A stretch of DNA of 64,000 bases from Ruegeria conchae (GCF_000192475.1 NZ_AEYW01000012.1:246591-310590); one strand, 5' to 3'; counted from the first letter of the stretch, positions 8,585-17,798 are shown. Translations and numbers: made by a program. The notes: a model not told the origin generated them from the sequence alone.

Positions 8585-9714
8585 GCCGCCACCGCCTTTG
8601 CCACTGCATAATGGTCAAGTTTGGCTATGTCTGGCCTATTGCCGAGACCAGGAGCGTCAGGGACGACCACCTCGCCGCCGCTGACTTGGAAAGGGCTTTC
8701 CAGAATGTCTTCTTTCAGGAAATAGGAAGCTTGGTAGAACTCACAGCCCAACGTGATCTCGGGGGTTGCCGCAATCATGTGCGTTCCTGCCAGATGTGCC
8801 AGTCCAGCCTCGAACATATCGCCGCCATAGGCTGTTAGACCATGTGCTGCAGCAACACGGGCCACAGACTGCCCCCGGGCCAGACCACCGGATTTCATGA
8901 TTTTCACAGATACCCCATCACAAATACCCTCGCGCGCGGCGCGCTCCATATCTTCAGGGCCAAAGACACTCTCATCGGCCAGCAGCGGTACGTCGATCAT
9001 CTGTCGTAGCTTGCCCATCATACCGAAATGGTGGGCTCGAACGGGTTGCTCAATGAAATCAGGAGCGAATTGCGCAACATCACGTACCTGAGCGGGAGCG
9101 TCCTCAATACTGAGCCCCTGATTATAGTCCACGCGAACCGAAAACTCCGGATGGTTCTGGGCGAGATACTCTAGTCGCATGATATCAAAGGCGTGATCCT
9201 TGAACCCGGTTTTGAGCTTCACAAGGCGAACACCATCCGCCTGCAACCGAGCCAAGAGGTCAATATCCTGCACAAAATCTGGATTCGCGATAGAGCAACT
9301 GAGCGGGATGGTCTCACGACACCGCCCACCCAGAAGGGACCAAACCGGAATTCCGCTGATCCTGCCTGCAAGATCAAGCAACGCAGTCTCCAATGCGGCC
9401 TTCGCTTCGGTGCAATGTGCGACCGCATAAGCCGCCCGCGCCATGATCGCTGACCGATTAGTGACCACCTCTCCGACCACGAGTGGGCGCAGATAACGAT
9501 CCAGGGCTGCGTAGGTGGCTTCGGGTGTGCCTGTGAAAACGGACCAAGGGGAAGCTTCACCAAACCCTTCGTTACCGTCTTCGGACTTGAGACGCAGAAC
9601 AACGACTTCGCAGACGCCTTCTACGGACCCAATACCGTGATCTCGGCGCGAGGTAACTGGCAACTCAAGGTGCCAAAGATCATAGCCTATGATTTTCTGT
9701 GACAGATTGCCCAT
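8581..9714 (-). CDS. Enolase-superfamily enzyme, MLE subgroup (possible cis-3-hydroxy-L-proline dehydratase)
   Basis: 377 residues. The barrel residues of the muconate-lactonising-enzyme subgroup can be followed: KxK at K166/K168, metal ligands D196 (DYNQG), E222 (IEQPV) and D247 (ADESVF), and the second catalytic lysine in VKIMKSGG (K271/K274). The N-terminal capping domain is about 1-130. The subgroup includes cycloisomerases, racemases, dipeptide epimerases and the cis-3-hydroxy-L-proline dehydratase described from marine alphaproteobacteria beside TRAP carriers. The neighbourhood (TRAP, DadA-like enzyme, LysR) fits the last, but residue-level proof is lacking. First gene of the operon. 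Confidence 0.8.
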   Translation of the reverse strand: MGNLSQKIIGYDLWHLELPVTSRRDHGIGSVEGVCEVVVLRLKSEDGNEGFGEASPWSVFTGTPEATYAALDRYLRPLVVGEVVTNRSAIMARAAYAVAHCTEAKAALETALLDLAGRISGIPVWSLLGGRCRETIPLSCSIANPDFVQDIDLLARLQADGVRLVKLKTGFKDHAFDIMRLEYLAQNHPEFSVRVDYNQGLSIEDAPAQVRDVAQFAPDFIEQPVRAHHFGMMGKLRQMIDVPLLADESVFGPEDMERAAREGICDGVSVKIMKSGGLARGQSVARVAAAHGLTAYGGDMFEAGLAHLAGTHMIAATPEITLGCEFYQASYFLKEDILESPFQVSGGEVVVPDAPGLGNRPDIAKLDHYAVAKAVAA

Positions 9715-9811
9715 TGCGCCCCCAGCCTATGGCGAGAGCCTGCCTTGACCGAGCTATCATTTCAAATACTATATTATCTAGAGATCATCAGAAAAAATGA
9801 TACTGTAAAAC
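9715..9811. promoter_or_regulatory. Divergent promoter with a LysR-type inverted repeat
   Basis: The 97 bp between the enolase-superfamily gene and the LysR gene are AT-rich. An inverted repeat ATCAT-N8-ATGAT lies at 9784-9801, just before the LysR start, and a further AT-rich block TATATTATCTAG at about 9771-9782. Position and symmetry suit LysR autoregulation and operon activation; binding is not demonstrated. Confidence 0.45.
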
Positions 9812-10732
9812 ATGTCCCTGCGTTTTCGTCAGCTACAAGCCTTTCATGCAATAATGGAGACCGGAACCGTGACAGGCGCGGCTTCGGTGCTTGGAATTTC
9901 ACAGCCGGGTATCAGTAACCTTCTGGCCCAACTCGAACGAGAAGCGCGGCTACCTCTATTTGAGCGTAACAAAGGGCGTCTTCTGCCTACGCCAGAAGCG
10001 GAATTGCTGTATCGCGAGGTTGATACGGTTGTTCGAGGCCTAGACCACGTGGCGCAGGCCGTCACGGATCTGCAGAACAAGCACCCCGGCCAATTGCAGA
10101 TCGCCGCACCGCATCTTTTATCCTTCGGCTTCATGCCGCGTGAGATTGCTCGCTTCGCCAAAAGCCGCCCGAACCTATCGGTCAGTTTTCAGTCGCAATA
10201 TTCCTCGAAAATTCAAGAGTGGGTAATCTCAGGCTTGTTTGAAATCGGCGTTGTCGAGATGCCCATTCTGCATGACACGCTAAACTACCAAGTCTTTCAG
10301 TTTGAAACGCTGGCAACGTTCCCAGAAGAAAGCCCTTTGGCTGTCCATGATGTGCTCACACCCGAGATACTCGAAAACGAACCGTTCATCGTGATGGGTC
10401 CTGAACATCAAACACACAGGCGGACCAGGGACATCTTCCAATCCGCGGGGCGCACCTGGCGGACTCAGATCCACACGCATCTGTCCGAAAATCTGCTGAG
10501 CTTCGTTAAGCAAGGTATGGGGGTTGCGATGATCGACCCCTTTACTGTTACCTTTGATGGCGAGAGCGGGTATCAAACCCGCCCCTTCCGACCCGCCGTG
10601 ATGTTGGATTTGGCAATCATCACCGCCAAAGGGCGTCCTCTTTCAACGATTGCTCAGGATTTTCTGGCCCAATTGACTCCTTCAATTGCCTCTTACGCTA
10701 CCCACTCCGAAACCGGCGCAGCGGCCTCGTGA
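9812..10732 (+). CDS. LysR-family transcriptional regulator
   Basis: 306 residues. The N-terminal helix-turn-helix is typical: LRFRQLQAFHAIMETG, then GAASVLGISQPGISNLLAQL, and PLFERNKGRLLPTPEA. The effector domain covers about 90-295. It is divergent from the catabolic operon 9714-3446 and is its likely activator. The 3' end overlaps the convergent TPP-enzyme gene by 40 bp, so the last 13 codons of this gene lie opposite the last codons of that enzyme. Confidence 0.88.
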   Translation: MSLRFRQLQAFHAIMETGTVTGAASVLGISQPGISNLLAQLEREARLPLFERNKGRLLPTPEAELLYREVDTVVRGLDHVAQAVTDLQNKHPGQLQIAAPHLLSFGFMPREIARFAKSRPNLSVSFQSQYSSKIQEWVISGLFEIGVVEMPILHDTLNYQVFQFETLATFPEESPLAVHDVLTPEILENEPFIVMGPEHQTHRRTRDIFQSAGRTWRTQIHTHLSENLLSFVKQGMGVAMIDPFTVTFDGESGYQTRPFRPAVMLDLAIITAKGRPLSTIAQDFLAQLTPSIASYATHSETGAAAS

Positions 10733-12387
10733 AGCTGTTGCGAATGGATGTCGACCAGTGTGGGTCCATCATGCTCAATCGCCTGTTTCAGAACTTTCGG
10801 CAGATCCTCAGGGTCTTTGACTGTCCAGGATTTCACACCGAAGGCGCTTGCGACGGCGGCGTGGTCGGTGCGGTTGAAATCGACGTTGTAGTAGCGCTGG
10901 CCAAACCCCGCGTTCTGTCCCGCTTTGATCCAGCCAAAGACTGAATTCGAGAACACGATCGATGTGATCGGCATGTTGTGCCGCACCATGGTTTCGAACT
11001 CACCACAGGTAAATCCAAAAGAGCCGTCCCCCATCACGGAGAGCGTTTTGACCGAAGGCCGCCCGATATGTGCGCCCATCGCAGCACCCAATGAATACCC
11101 CAGCGCCCCATGGGCCCGATTGGTGATGAAATGCCGCCCAGGTTTCCGCCAGCGGTAATGTGCACTGAAATAAGGACATGGCGTGCCTGGATCAGCGACT
11201 ACAATCGCATCGTCATCCAAAATGTCCATCAGCGAGGCCATAACCGCTTCGGGACGGATCGGTGTTTCGTAGCTAGCAGCGAGTGAGTTGAAGGCCGCCA
11301 TCTTGGCCGCCCATGCGGCGCTGGCTTTGGCAGCACCACCAAGCTTTGGCAGATCACTCTTTTCTTCCAGCGCCTGTGCCAAAGCCTCAAGCGCCAATCG
11401 GGCGTCGGCACAAATTGCAACCTCGGTCGGATAATTGGCCCCGATCACCATCGGGTCACTGTCGATATGAATAATAGTGGCATAGCGCGCGGGGCTTCTC
11501 CAGCGTTCAGTCGTAACTGATCCGGCACGACAGCCGATGAAAAGAACGACATCGGCTGCGTCCACCACTGCACGGGTGGCAGGTACCCCGCCATTCGACC
11601 CGACGACACCCAAGGCAAGAGTATCTGTTTCGGCGATGGAACCCTGCCCGGATACTGTCGTGGCAATGGGCATATCCAACAGCGCCGCAACACGGCGCAG
11701 GGCGTCTGTGGCTCCGGACAAAACAGGTCCCCCCCCGCAGACCGCCACTGCGGATTTCGATCCTGCGAGTATTTCTGCTGCCGCCTCGATCGCGTCCGGA
11801 TCAGGCCCTGCGCGCTCGGCTGGATAACTGCGATGCCGGGCATCAGCCCATATCTCGGCCTCATCGACCGGCGCTTTCTGAGTGTCAAAGGGCAGAGCAA
11901 GATGTGTGGCCCCGGGAGTTCCAGTTGTCATTGCGCGAAAAGCAGCACGCACCATGGCTGGCAGTCGCGTGGCATCATCCAGTGATGTGTTCCACTTAGC
12001 CAGCGGTTTGAACAACGCGGGCTGGTCCAACTCGGTGAGCGGATACTTCCCCCGACTGGACGTTGCCACATCAGAGGTAATTGCCAATATAGGAACCGAG
12101 CTTTCATTGGCCTCGACCACACCGGGTAGAATGTAGGTCGCCCCACCCCCAGAAGGGCCTTCGCACACACCTGGCTTACCAGTCACCCGTGCGTAACCAT
12201 CTGCCATATAGGCTGCATGACGCTCGTCCCGGGTCAGAATGTGCTGAATGCCATGATCCATGCGGGCCAGCGCGTCATAGAACGGCAGGGTTGTATCACC
12301 ACACAAGCCAAACATGTGATTCACTCCATGCGCTTCCAGCATACGAACCATTGCTTCGGCTCCGGTCAGATAATTCGTTCCCGTCAT
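10693..12387 (-). CDS. Thiamine-diphosphate-dependent enzyme, acetolactate synthase-like
   Basis: 564 residues with the three-domain layout of the family. The N-terminal pyrimidine-binding domain (about 5-175) carries the conserved Glu E55 in RDERHAAYMADGYAR. The central Rossmann domain is about 200-330, and the C-terminal cofactor domain has the GDGSFGFTCGEFETMVRHN motif that binds Mg-TPP. It could be a 2-oxo acid decarboxylase, synthase or carboligase; substrate residues cannot be read reliably. No acetolactate synthase small subunit is adjacent, so valine/isoleucine synthesis is unlikely. It is divergent from the GntR gene and shares its operator region. Confidence 0.85.
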   Translation of the reverse strand: MTGTNYLTGAEAMVRMLEAHGVNHMFGLCGDTTLPFYDALARMDHGIQHILTRDERHAAYMADGYARVTGKPGVCEGPSGGGATYILPGVVEANESSVPILAITSDVATSSRGKYPLTELDQPALFKPLAKWNTSLDDATRLPAMVRAAFRAMTTGTPGATHLALPFDTQKAPVDEAEIWADARHRSYPAERAGPDPDAIEAAAEILAGSKSAVAVCGGGPVLSGATDALRRVAALLDMPIATTVSGQGSIAETDTLALGVVGSNGGVPATRAVVDAADVVLFIGCRAGSVTTERWRSPARYATIIHIDSDPMVIGANYPTEVAICADARLALEALAQALEEKSDLPKLGGAAKASAAWAAKMAAFNSLAASYETPIRPEAVMASLMDILDDDAIVVADPGTPCPYFSAHYRWRKPGRHFITNRAHGALGYSLGAAMGAHIGRPSVKTLSVMGDGSFGFTCGEFETMVRHNMPITSIVFSNSVFGWIKAGQNAGFGQRYYNVDFNRTDHAAVASAFGVKSWTVKDPEDLPKVLKQAIEHDGPTLVDIHSQQLHEAAAPVSEWVA

Positions 12388-12422
12388 GGTAGACGCCCTT
12401 TCGATTCTTCCTGCACACAGTA

Positions 12423-12432
12423 CTGTATACAG
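12423..12432. promoter_or_regulatory. Candidate GntR operator (TGTATACA palindrome)
   Basis: CTGTATACAG is a perfect 10-bp palindrome midway between the TPP-enzyme gene and the GntR gene; a half-related TTGTATA follows at 12436-12442. FadR/FCD-type GntR proteins commonly bind sites with a GTATAC or GTNNAC core, so this is a good candidate for control of both divergent units. Confidence 0.55.
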
Positions 12433-12490
12433 ATTTGTATATTGATTTCAAGAACGGCGTGTGGCACCTGTAGATCAAGGAGAAATGCTT

Positions 12491-13195
12491 ATGGCGGGTC
12501 CACGCGTTGATGACATCTACGATCAGGTGAAGGCGATGGCGGTCTCATTCCGCCTGCGTCCCGGCGATCGATTGAACGAAGTCGCACTATCGAAAGAATT
12601 GGGCGTCAGCCGGACCCCATTGCGTGAGGCTTTGAACCGGCTGGTCGCAGAGAGATTGTTCGACTTTCGCCCGGGACAGGGTTTCTTTTGCCGCCCTCTG
12701 GATGCCCAAAGCATTTTTGACTTGTTCGAGTTGCGCCAAATCATCGAAACCGCCGCAGTTCGAGCGGCGTGTACTAAAGCCTCTTCAGAACAATTGCAGG
12801 CGCTCCATGATGAGCTGTATGCAACCGGTATCGATATCACCGGATTGACGGTCGAAGAAGCGGTGACCCGGGACGAGGCATTCCATCTAGGAATGGCCAA
12901 ACTATCCGGAAACAAAGAGTTGCTGCTGACGCTGACACGGATCAACGAACGCATTCGCTATATTCGCTGGATTTCCATGAGCCTTGACCGGGTTCAGCGA
13001 TCAAAAGACGAGCACAAACGTGTCATGCAGGCCCTGATGGACCGAGATGCCGATGAAGCTGCACGGGTTTTGGGTACCCATATCAACAAGCGGATGGATC
13101 AGGTGCAGGATGCGGTGCGCCATGGGATATCCAGCATCTTCATGGAAGGGTCCAAAGATATTTCAACCCGCATCATTCAGGAGGCGCAGTCATGA
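12491..13195 (+). CDS. GntR-family transcriptional regulator, FCD subfamily
   Basis: 234 residues from ATG 12491, eight bases after AAGGAG; an ATG two codons earlier (12485) is too close to that site. The winged helix (about 5-65) contains LSKELGVSRTPLREALNRL, typical of FadR/VanR types. The C-terminal FCD ligand domain (about 75-205) has the expected helices, with metal-site histidines likely in FHLGMAKLSGN and DEHKRVMQALMDRD. It overlaps the racemase-like gene by 4 bp (ATGA), so the two are co-transcribed, and it is divergent from the TPP enzyme. It probably senses an intermediate of that pathway. Confidence 0.88.
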   Translation: MAGPRVDDIYDQVKAMAVSFRLRPGDRLNEVALSKELGVSRTPLREALNRLVAERLFDFRPGQGFFCRPLDAQSIFDLFELRQIIETAAVRAACTKASSEQLQALHDELYATGIDITGLTVEEAVTRDEAFHLGMAKLSGNKELLLTLTRINERIRYIRWISMSLDRVQRSKDEHKRVMQALMDRDADEAARVLGTHINKRMDQVQDAVRHGISSIFMEGSKDISTRIIQEAQS

Positions 13196-13905
13196 TCGCG
13201 AAGGGCGGCAAATCTATCTATGGTGCATCCGTTGGGATTCTCATGCTGGACGCCCAGTTTCCGCGGATTCCCGGCGATATGGGGAATGCGCAGACATGGT
13301 CGTTCCCGGTGCTGTATCGCATCGTTCGCAACGCTTCACCTGACCTTGTGGTCCGGCAACGGGCAGAAGGGCTGCTGGACGCGTTTATCGACGCTGCAAG
13401 AGACCTTGTCAAAGATGGGGTGGACGGGATCACCACCAATTGCGGCTTTCTCTCGCTGTTTCAGGAAGAACTGGCCGACGCGGTATCTGTCCCTGTAGCA
13501 ACCTCCTCATTGATGCAGGTTGAGATGGTCAATCGCGTTTTGCCAGCGGGAAAACACGCCGGAGTACTAACCATATCCGCATCGACGTTGAGCAAAGAAC
13601 ACCTAAGAAAAGCTCGTGTTCCCGAGGGCACACCAATCGGCACAACCGAAGGAGGCCTCGAATTTACCTCGGCGATCCTTGATAACAAACTGACATTGGA
13701 TGTGGACCAAGCCCGCTCTGACAATGTCAAAGCAGCGCTTGCCCTACAGTCCGACAACCCTGACCTTGGCGCCATCGTGTTGGAATGCACCAATATGTGC
13801 CCTTACGCGCCGGATATTCAAAAAGCGACGGGCCTTCCCGTCTTTTCCATCGTGTCTTTCATAAACTGGTTTCATGCCGGACTAGCCCCGCCTAAGTACC
13901 TGTAA
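13192..13905 (+). CDS. Aspartate/glutamate racemase-superfamily protein
   Basis: 237 residues. The two catalytic cysteines of the superfamily are in place: GITTNCGFLS (near residue 84) and VLECTNMCPYAP (near 201). The fold includes amino acid racemases, hydantoin racemase, maleate isomerase and arylmalonate decarboxylase; retention of both cysteines favours a racemase or isomerase. It is translationally coupled to the GntR regulator and shares a control region with the TPP enzyme, so it probably acts in the same pathway. Substrate unknown. Confidence 0.8.
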   Translation: MIAKGGKSIYGASVGILMLDAQFPRIPGDMGNAQTWSFPVLYRIVRNASPDLVVRQRAEGLLDAFIDAARDLVKDGVDGITTNCGFLSLFQEELADAVSVPVATSSLMQVEMVNRVLPAGKHAGVLTISASTLSKEHLRKARVPEGTPIGTTEGGLEFTSAILDNKLTLDVDQARSDNVKAALALQSDNPDLGAIVLECTNMCPYAPDIQKATGLPVFSIVSFINWFHAGLAPPKYL

Positions 13906-13966
13906 AGTCCCAGAACATAAGAACTGCCCCTACACACTTAGGAAGACCATATCACCTTCCCTACGG

Positions 13967-14021
13967 TTAATATGTTAAGGAAAGTGCTTGACCCCAGCGA
14001 GCATTTTACTTAACATGTTTA
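13967..14021. promoter_or_regulatory. Twin palindromes upstream of the homoprotocatechuate operon
   Basis: Two copies of TTAAYATGTTWA (13967-13978 and 14010-14021) lie 43 bp apart in the 139-bp gap before hpaF. The second has a perfect AACATGTT core. Spacing of about four helical turns suggests a pair of operator sites for one dimeric repressor; no MarR/HpaR-type regulator gene is in the window. Confidence 0.45.
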
Positions 14022-14044
14022 TCAAATAATCGTAGAGAGGGACC

Positions 14045-14443
14045 ATGCCGCATTTTCACGTCGACTACTCGGGAAACCTCGAAAATATCGTGGACATGAG
14101 CGGTCTGTGCGAATGCCTCCGTGCGACAGCGGCGGATATTGATACCTTCCCTATGCCCGGAATCCGCATTCGCGCGGTGCGGGTCGATCATTATGCCATC
14201 GCCGATGGAAACCCGGCCCACGGGTTTATCGACATCTCGATCCGCCTGCGCGCAGGTCGCAGTGAAGATGTGAAACAAGATGCCACTCGGCGCATCTTTG
14301 AGGCAGCCAATACTTATCTGGCCCCGGCCATGGCCCGCCATTCAATCGCATTGTCGCTGGAAATGCGTGACATAGACCCTGAGCTTTCCCCAAAAACCGG
14401 CACGATCCGCGACCATATGGGCGCGGCCCGTCAGGAGACCTGA
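14045..14443 (+). CDS. hpaF: 5-carboxymethyl-2-hydroxymuconate isomerase
   Basis: 132 residues, the CHMI size. It isomerises 5-carboxymethyl-2-hydroxymuconate in the homoprotocatechuate meta-cleavage pathway; cytoplasmic trimer. The catalytic Pro is the residue after the initiator Met (MPHFHVDYSGNL), as required for this tautomerase. The later HGFIDISIRLRAGR block is family-typical. GAGAGGGACC precedes the start. First gene of the operon and four bases upstream of hpaE. Confidence 0.92.
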   Translation: MPHFHVDYSGNLENIVDMSGLCECLRATAADIDTFPMPGIRIRAVRVDHYAIADGNPAHGFIDISIRLRAGRSEDVKQDATRRIFEAANTYLAPAMARHSIALSLEMRDIDPELSPKTGTIRDHMGAARQET

Positions 14444-14446
14444 TAC

Positions 14447-15958
14447 ATGAGCGCACTGGACAGCAATATCGAAAAACTGGCTGGCTATCTGACCCGTTTC
14501 AAGGAAACTGGAATCAGAAACCGGATCAATGGGAAAGACCACGATGGCTCTGGTGGTGTGTTTCAATCCATGACACCAGTTGATAAAAGCATCATCTGTG
14601 ATGTGGCCCGCAGCACCGAGGCTGATGTAGATGCGGCGGCCCAAGCCGCAAAGGACGCATTTCCAGCGTGGCGGGACATGCCCGCAACAGAACGAAAGAA
14701 AATTCTGATCAACATTGCTGACGCAATCGAGACGCGCGCCGAAGAGATTGCCCTATGCGAATGCTGGGACACGGGACAGACATGGCGGTTCATGTCCAAG
14801 GCGGCTTTGCGCGGGGCCGAGAACTTTCGCTATTTTGCCGATCAGGTGGTGCAGGCCCGCGACGGTCAGCAGTTGAAATCACCAACCTTGATGAATGTTA
14901 CCACCCGCGTACCAATTGGCCCGGTGGGTGTGATCACGCCATGGAACACGCCGTTCATGCTGAGCACATGGAAGATCGCTCCTGCGTTGGCTGCAGGCTG
15001 TACCGTGGTTCACAAACCGGCCGAAGATAGCCCGCTAACCGCAAGACTGCTGGTAGAAATTGCAGAAGAGGCCGGGCTTCCACCAGGTGTTCTGAACACC
15101 GTAAACGGTTTTGGTCATGATGTGGGTAAACGTCTGACTGAGCATCCTGCGATCAAAGCAATTGCTTTTGTGGGGGAAAGCCGCACCGGAAGCATTATCA
15201 CCAAGCAAGGGGCAGATACACTGAAGCGGATGCATCTTGAACTAGGCGGAAAAAATCCAGTGATCGTGTTTGATGACGCCGATCTGGATCGTGCGCTGGA
15301 TGCGGTAATCTTCATGATTTATTCGATCAACGGTGAGCGCTGTACTTCGTCGTCGCGTTTGCTGGTACAAGATACGATCAAAGAGGAATTCGAAGCCCGC
15401 TTGATTGAACGTGTCAATAACATCAAGGTCGGGCATCCGCTGGACCCAGCAACCGAGATTGGCCCGATTGTAACCGAAGAACACTACAACAAAGTCACCA
15501 GCTACTTTGACATCGCTATGGCTGACGGTGCCACGATCGCCGCAGGTGGCGAAAAGGTCGGCGACGAAGGCTATTTTGTCCGCCCCACCCTGTTCACTAA
15601 CGCCAATAACAAGATGCGGATTGCGCGCGAGGAAATATTTGGGCCCGTTCTGACCTCAATCCCCTTCTCGACCGAGGAAGAGGCGCTGACTATGGCGAAC
15701 GACACCGACTATGGCCTGACCGGCTATGTCTGGACCAACGATCTAACCCGTGCCCTAAGCTTTACCGACAAGCTCGAGGCTGGGATGATTTGGGTAAACT
15801 CGGAGAATGTTCGACACCTACCCACACCGTTTGGCGGGGTAAAGGCATCCGGCATAGGTCGCGATGGCGGTGATTGGAGCTTTGAGTTCTATATGGAACA
15901 AAAGCATATCGGTTTTGCCACAGGGCAACACAAAATCATGCAATTGGGTAAGCTATAG
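14447..15958 (+). CDS. hpaE: 5-carboxymethyl-2-hydroxymuconate semialdehyde dehydrogenase
   Basis: 503 residues, NAD-dependent aldehyde dehydrogenase family. The oxidising centre is complete: general base E265 in LELGGKNP and nucleophile C299 in SINGERCTSS. The NAD-binding segment PWNTPFMLSTWKIAPALAAG is near 165-185. It oxidises the ring-cleavage semialdehyde produced by HpaD. The sequence alone would allow other semialdehydes; the operon (hpaF before, hpaD after) makes the assignment secure. Confidence 0.93.
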   Translation: MSALDSNIEKLAGYLTRFKETGIRNRINGKDHDGSGGVFQSMTPVDKSIICDVARSTEADVDAAAQAAKDAFPAWRDMPATERKKILINIADAIETRAEEIALCECWDTGQTWRFMSKAALRGAENFRYFADQVVQARDGQQLKSPTLMNVTTRVPIGPVGVITPWNTPFMLSTWKIAPALAAGCTVVHKPAEDSPLTARLLVEIAEEAGLPPGVLNTVNGFGHDVGKRLTEHPAIKAIAFVGESRTGSIITKQGADTLKRMHLELGGKNPVIVFDDADLDRALDAVIFMIYSINGERCTSSSRLLVQDTIKEEFEARLIERVNNIKVGHPLDPATEIGPIVTEEHYNKVTSYFDIAMADGATIAAGGEKVGDEGYFVRPTLFTNANNKMRIAREEIFGPVLTSIPFSTEEEALTMANDTDYGLTGYVWTNDLTRALSFTDKLEAGMIWVNSENVRHLPTPFGGVKASGIGRDGGDWSFEFYMEQKHIGFATGQHKIMQLGKL

Positions 15959-16000
15959 TAGGCCAACCCGCTCAAAAGACTGAAAATTCAGGAGGAGATC

Positions 16001-16852
16001 ATGGGCGAAATCGTTCTTGCTGCAAAGATGACCCACGTACCCACGCTGCTTATGTCCGAGCAGGAAGGGCCGATAAAAGGTAAACGTCAGCCAGCCATTG
16101 ACGGCCACCGCGAAATCGCACGTCGTGCGAAAGAGCTGGGTGCGACCACTGTGATTATTTGTGACACCCATTGGGTTATCAATGCCGGGTTCCACATCAA
16201 CGCGAACGAGAAGTTCGAGGGGCTGTTCACCTCAAACGAATTCCCTCAGTTCATTCAGAACCTGCCTTACTCGTATCGGGGCAACCCGGAAATGGGGGAT
16301 GCGATTGCCAAAATCGCATCGGATAAGGGCACCTATACGCTTGCGCATCATCTGGACAGTCTTGAACTGGAATATGGCACTTTGGTCCCGATGCGGTTCA
16401 TGAGCCGCGAGCATGACATGAAGGTCGTCTCCGTCGCTGCTTGGGCCACGGTTCACGATCATGACGAAAGTCGGATCATCGGTGAAGCCATTCGCGAGGC
16501 GGCCGAGGCCAGCGATGAGAAGGTGCTGCTGGTCGCGTCCGGTTCCCTGTCGCACAAGATCTGGGCCAACAAGGATTACGCTGCCAATAACGGCACATTT
16601 ACCATCAGCTCGGAATTCAACCGCCAGATGGACTTGCACGTTCTTGAAATGTGGAAGAACGGCGACCACGCCACATTCCTCAAGATGCTGGGCGACTATG
16701 CCAATTTCTGCTGTGGTGAAGGTTCGATGCACGACACGGCGATGCTGTATGGCGCACTGGGATGGGATGCCTATGACAAGAAGTGCGAGGTCGTGACTGA
16801 GTACTTCCCCAGCTCGGGCACCGGACAGACCAATGTCATCTTCCCCGTTTGA
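16001..16852 (+). CDS. hpaD: 3,4-dihydroxyphenylacetate 2,3-dioxygenase
   Basis: 283 residues, identical in size to the enterobacterial enzyme. It is a class III (LigB-fold) extradiol dioxygenase that opens homoprotocatechuate using Fe(II) or Mn(II). Metal histidines are expected in AAKMTHVPTLL (near residue 12) and ICDTHWVIN (near 52); the acidic ligand is in the C-terminal third near the GSLSHK to GEGSMHDTAM region. AGGAGGAGATC precedes the ATG. This is the key ring-cleavage step of the operon. Confidence 0.95.
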   Translation: MGEIVLAAKMTHVPTLLMSEQEGPIKGKRQPAIDGHREIARRAKELGATTVIICDTHWVINAGFHINANEKFEGLFTSNEFPQFIQNLPYSYRGNPEMGDAIAKIASDKGTYTLAHHLDSLELEYGTLVPMRFMSREHDMKVVSVAAWATVHDHDESRIIGEAIREAAEASDEKVLLVASGSLSHKIWANKDYAANNGTFTISSEFNRQMDLHVLEMWKNGDHATFLKMLGDYANFCCGEGSMHDTAMLYGALGWDAYDKKCEVVTEYFPSSGTGQTNVIFPV

Positions 16853-16943
16853 ACCCTCGAATTGCTAAATCAGAACCTGAGTGTGGCGGCTAATAGTTGA
16901 AATTCAGTATGAGACCGGACCCCGCTGACGAGGACAAAAATCA

Positions 16944-17798
16944 ATGCGCTACGCAACTTACACAGCCAATGAAGAACTATTCTACGGGGCTGTTACCGAT
17001 AAGGGCATGATCGCCCTTTCGCCGGATTTTCCCCACTGGCCATCTCTGTATGATGTTATAGCTGCAGGTGCATTGGACCAGCTAGAGACGGTCGCTAATA
17101 GCAAACCTGCGACACACACCGAGTTCACCTATGAAATGGTCATGCCCAATGCGCGGCGCATCCTGTGCGTTGGAGTAAATTTTCCGGATCGGAATGCCGA
17201 ATACAAAGATGGCAGCGCGCAACCGAAATACATGTCACTGTTTCCACGTTTCGCCAGTGGATTTACGGGCCATGAACAAAACCTCGTTCGCCCCCCCGAA
17301 AACCATACATTGGACTACGAAGGTGAAGTTGCGATTGTCATTGGCAAAACAGGGCGACGTATCCCCAAGGATCAGGCCTATGACCATATCGCAGCTCTGA
17401 CACTGTGCAACGAAGGCACGATCCGCGATTGGGTCCGGCACGCGAAATTCAACGTCACGCAAGGCAAGAACTGGGATCGTTCTGGGTCCATCGGGCCGTG
17501 GCTGGTGCCATTTACCAACGCCTCTCAGCTGGATGACGCCCGTATCGTCACCCGCGTCAACGGAGAGGTACGTCAAGACGATACGCTGAACCGCATGATG
17601 TTTCCGATCCGACGCGAGATCGAATATATCTCGACCTTCATGACCCTGCAGCCTGGAGATATAATCGTTACCGGCACGCCCACAGGCGCGGGTGCGCGGT
17701 TTGATCCGCCTAAATACCTCAGGCCAGGCGACGTGGTCGAAATCGAAGTCGAAGGCATTGGGACTTTGCGCAATGGCATCGAGGACGAAATTGTATGA
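16944..17798 (+). CDS. hpaG: Fumarylacetoacetate hydrolase-family protein (HpaG-type decarboxylase/isomerase)
   Basis: 284 residues with a single FAH domain (about 70-280). Family motifs are seen: CVGVNFPDRNAEY, LDYEGEVAIVIGKTG with the metal-binding acidic residues, and the GDIIVTGTPTGAGARFDPP segment. In E. coli HpaG is a tandem of two such domains doing decarboxylation and isomerisation. Here only one domain is encoded, so it covers one of the two steps or acts as a homodimer for both. A 91-bp gap precedes it and a 4-bp overlap joins it to hpaH. Confidence 0.88.
   Translation: MRYATYTANEELFYGAVTDKGMIALSPDFPHWPSLYDVIAAGALDQLETVANSKPATHTEFTYEMVMPNARRILCVGVNFPDRNAEYKDGSAQPKYMSLFPRFASGFTGHEQNLVRPPENHTLDYEGEVAIVIGKTGRRIPKDQAYDHIAALTLCNEGTIRDWVRHAKFNVTQGKNWDRSGSIGPWLVPFTNASQLDDARIVTRVNGEVRQDDTLNRMMFPIRREIEYISTFMTLQPGDIIVTGTPTGAGARFDPPKYLRPGDVVEIEVEGIGTLRNGIEDEIV

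Noticed and set aside
10693..12387. Sulfoacetaldehyde acetyltransferase (xsc) reading of the TPP enzyme, prompted by the nearby pta
   Set aside because: The N-terminal and substrate-loop sequences do not resemble Xsc, and the genes are separated by the hpa operon.
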